In this document: piece by piece, positions 4,899 through 5,216 of the stretch
How positions within the stretch are numbered: position 1 is the stretch's first letter
Layout: the number at the start of each line of letters is the position of its first letter
Assembly (NCBI GenBank): GCA_035651115.1
Contig: DASRGL010000541.1
Location: forward strand, 1 to 5,216
Source of the DNA: DASRGL01 sp035651115
Lineage (GTDB): Bacteria > Armatimonadota > Chthonomonadetes > Chthonomonadales > Chthonomonadaceae
Length of the DNA stretch: 5,216 bases
Reading direction: 5' to 3'
Translations under genes and position numbers: made by a program
Notes under the pieces: model-generated
Databases searched by the model: none
What the model saw: the letters and a program-made list of their open reading frames with translations, nothing else
Told to the model about the DNA's origin: nothing

Positions 4899-5216
4899 TC
4901 ACGCATTAACCAAGTGGCCCTTCCGAACCTCGTTCTCGATCCAGCCGTAGCCCTTCTCTTCGAGTTCGAGCGCCAGGTTCTTATCGCCCGACCGCACGAT
5001 GCGCCCATCCACGAGGACATGCACGAAGTCCGGCACGATGTAGTTTAGCAATCGCTGGTAGTGCGTCACGACGACGATGGCGCGATCCGGGTTCCGCAGG
5101 GCATTCACGCCGTCCGCGACGATGCGCAGCGCGTCAATATCCAGCCCGGAATCCGTCTCATCCAGGATCGCCAGCTTCGGGTCCAGCACGGCCATCTGGA
5201 AAATCTCGTTGCGCTT
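4899..5216 (-). CDS. sufC: SufC ATPase, C-terminal part (5' end outside window)
   Basis: The frame is open from the right edge to a TGA at 4901-4899, giving the last 105 residues of SufC, the ABC-type ATPase that drives the SufBCD scaffold in the cytoplasm. The fragment begins KRNEIFQMAVLDPKLAILDE, directly after where the ABC signature motif would lie. It shows Walker B LAILDE with the catalytic glutamate at fragment residue 20, the SufC-specific TDSGLDIDALR D-loop region, and the H-loop histidine at residue 52 in VVVTHYQRLLNYI. VPDFVHVLVDGRIVRSGDKNLALELEEKGY is the standard SufC C-terminal segment. An internal ATG at 5195 is not the start, since the conserved reading frame continues to the window edge. 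Walker A and the signature motif lie beyond the edge. sufB is likely further upstream. Confidence 0.96.
   Translation of the reverse strand, partial: KRNEIFQMAVLDPKLAILDETDSGLDIDALRIVADGVNALRNPDRAIVVVTHYQRLLNYIVPDFVHVLVDGRIVRSGDKNLALELEEKGYGWIENEVRKGHLVNA

Noticed and set aside
4715..4909. Small plus-strand open frame across the sufC-sufD gap
   Set aside because: Its sequence comes from the inverted repeats themselves and it overlaps the ends of both flanking genes; no ribosome site and no recognisable protein.

Overview
The window is a GC-rich bacterial segment dominated by one minus-strand SUF iron-sulfur cluster assembly operon. Reading right to left (5'->3' on the minus strand) the order is sufC (3' part only, cut by the window edge), sufD, sufS, sufU, a SufT-like MIP18/DUF59 gene and an A-type Fe-S carrier. 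These are followed directly by a small antitoxin gene and a VapC-type PIN toxin gene. The C-terminal end of a metallo-beta-lactamase-fold hydrolase enters from the left edge on the plus strand, and a hairpin terminator separates it from the minus-strand genes.

The SUF genes form a coherent pathway. SufS takes sulfur from cysteine as a persulfide, SufU accepts it on a zinc-bound cysteine, and SufC and SufD belong to the SufBCD scaffold where the cluster is built. SufT and the A-type carrier help pass clusters to client proteins. sufB is not in the window and most likely lies beyond the right edge, upstream of sufC. Coupling is tight for sufD-sufS (ATGA, 4-nt overlap), sufS-sufU (TGATG, 1-nt overlap) and sufU-sufT (3-nt gap). 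The exception is a 177-nt gap between sufC and sufD, filled with a cluster of inverted repeats that looks like dispersed palindromic repeat DNA.

Use of SufU rather than an IscU or SufE system, together with a SufT gene, fits Gram-positive-type and related lineages (Firmicutes, Actinobacteria, Thermus, Chloroflexota). The GC-rich composition, the style of antitoxin and the repeat motifs make a Chloroflexota organism my best guess, but this is inference from memory and not proven by the window.

Most of the content is ordinary housekeeping. The two points that most deserve a second look are the toxin-antitoxin pair placed at the tail of the SUF operon ahead of its terminator, and the repeat cluster inside the operon between sufC and sufD. 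I did not find evidence of a novel multi-gene system.
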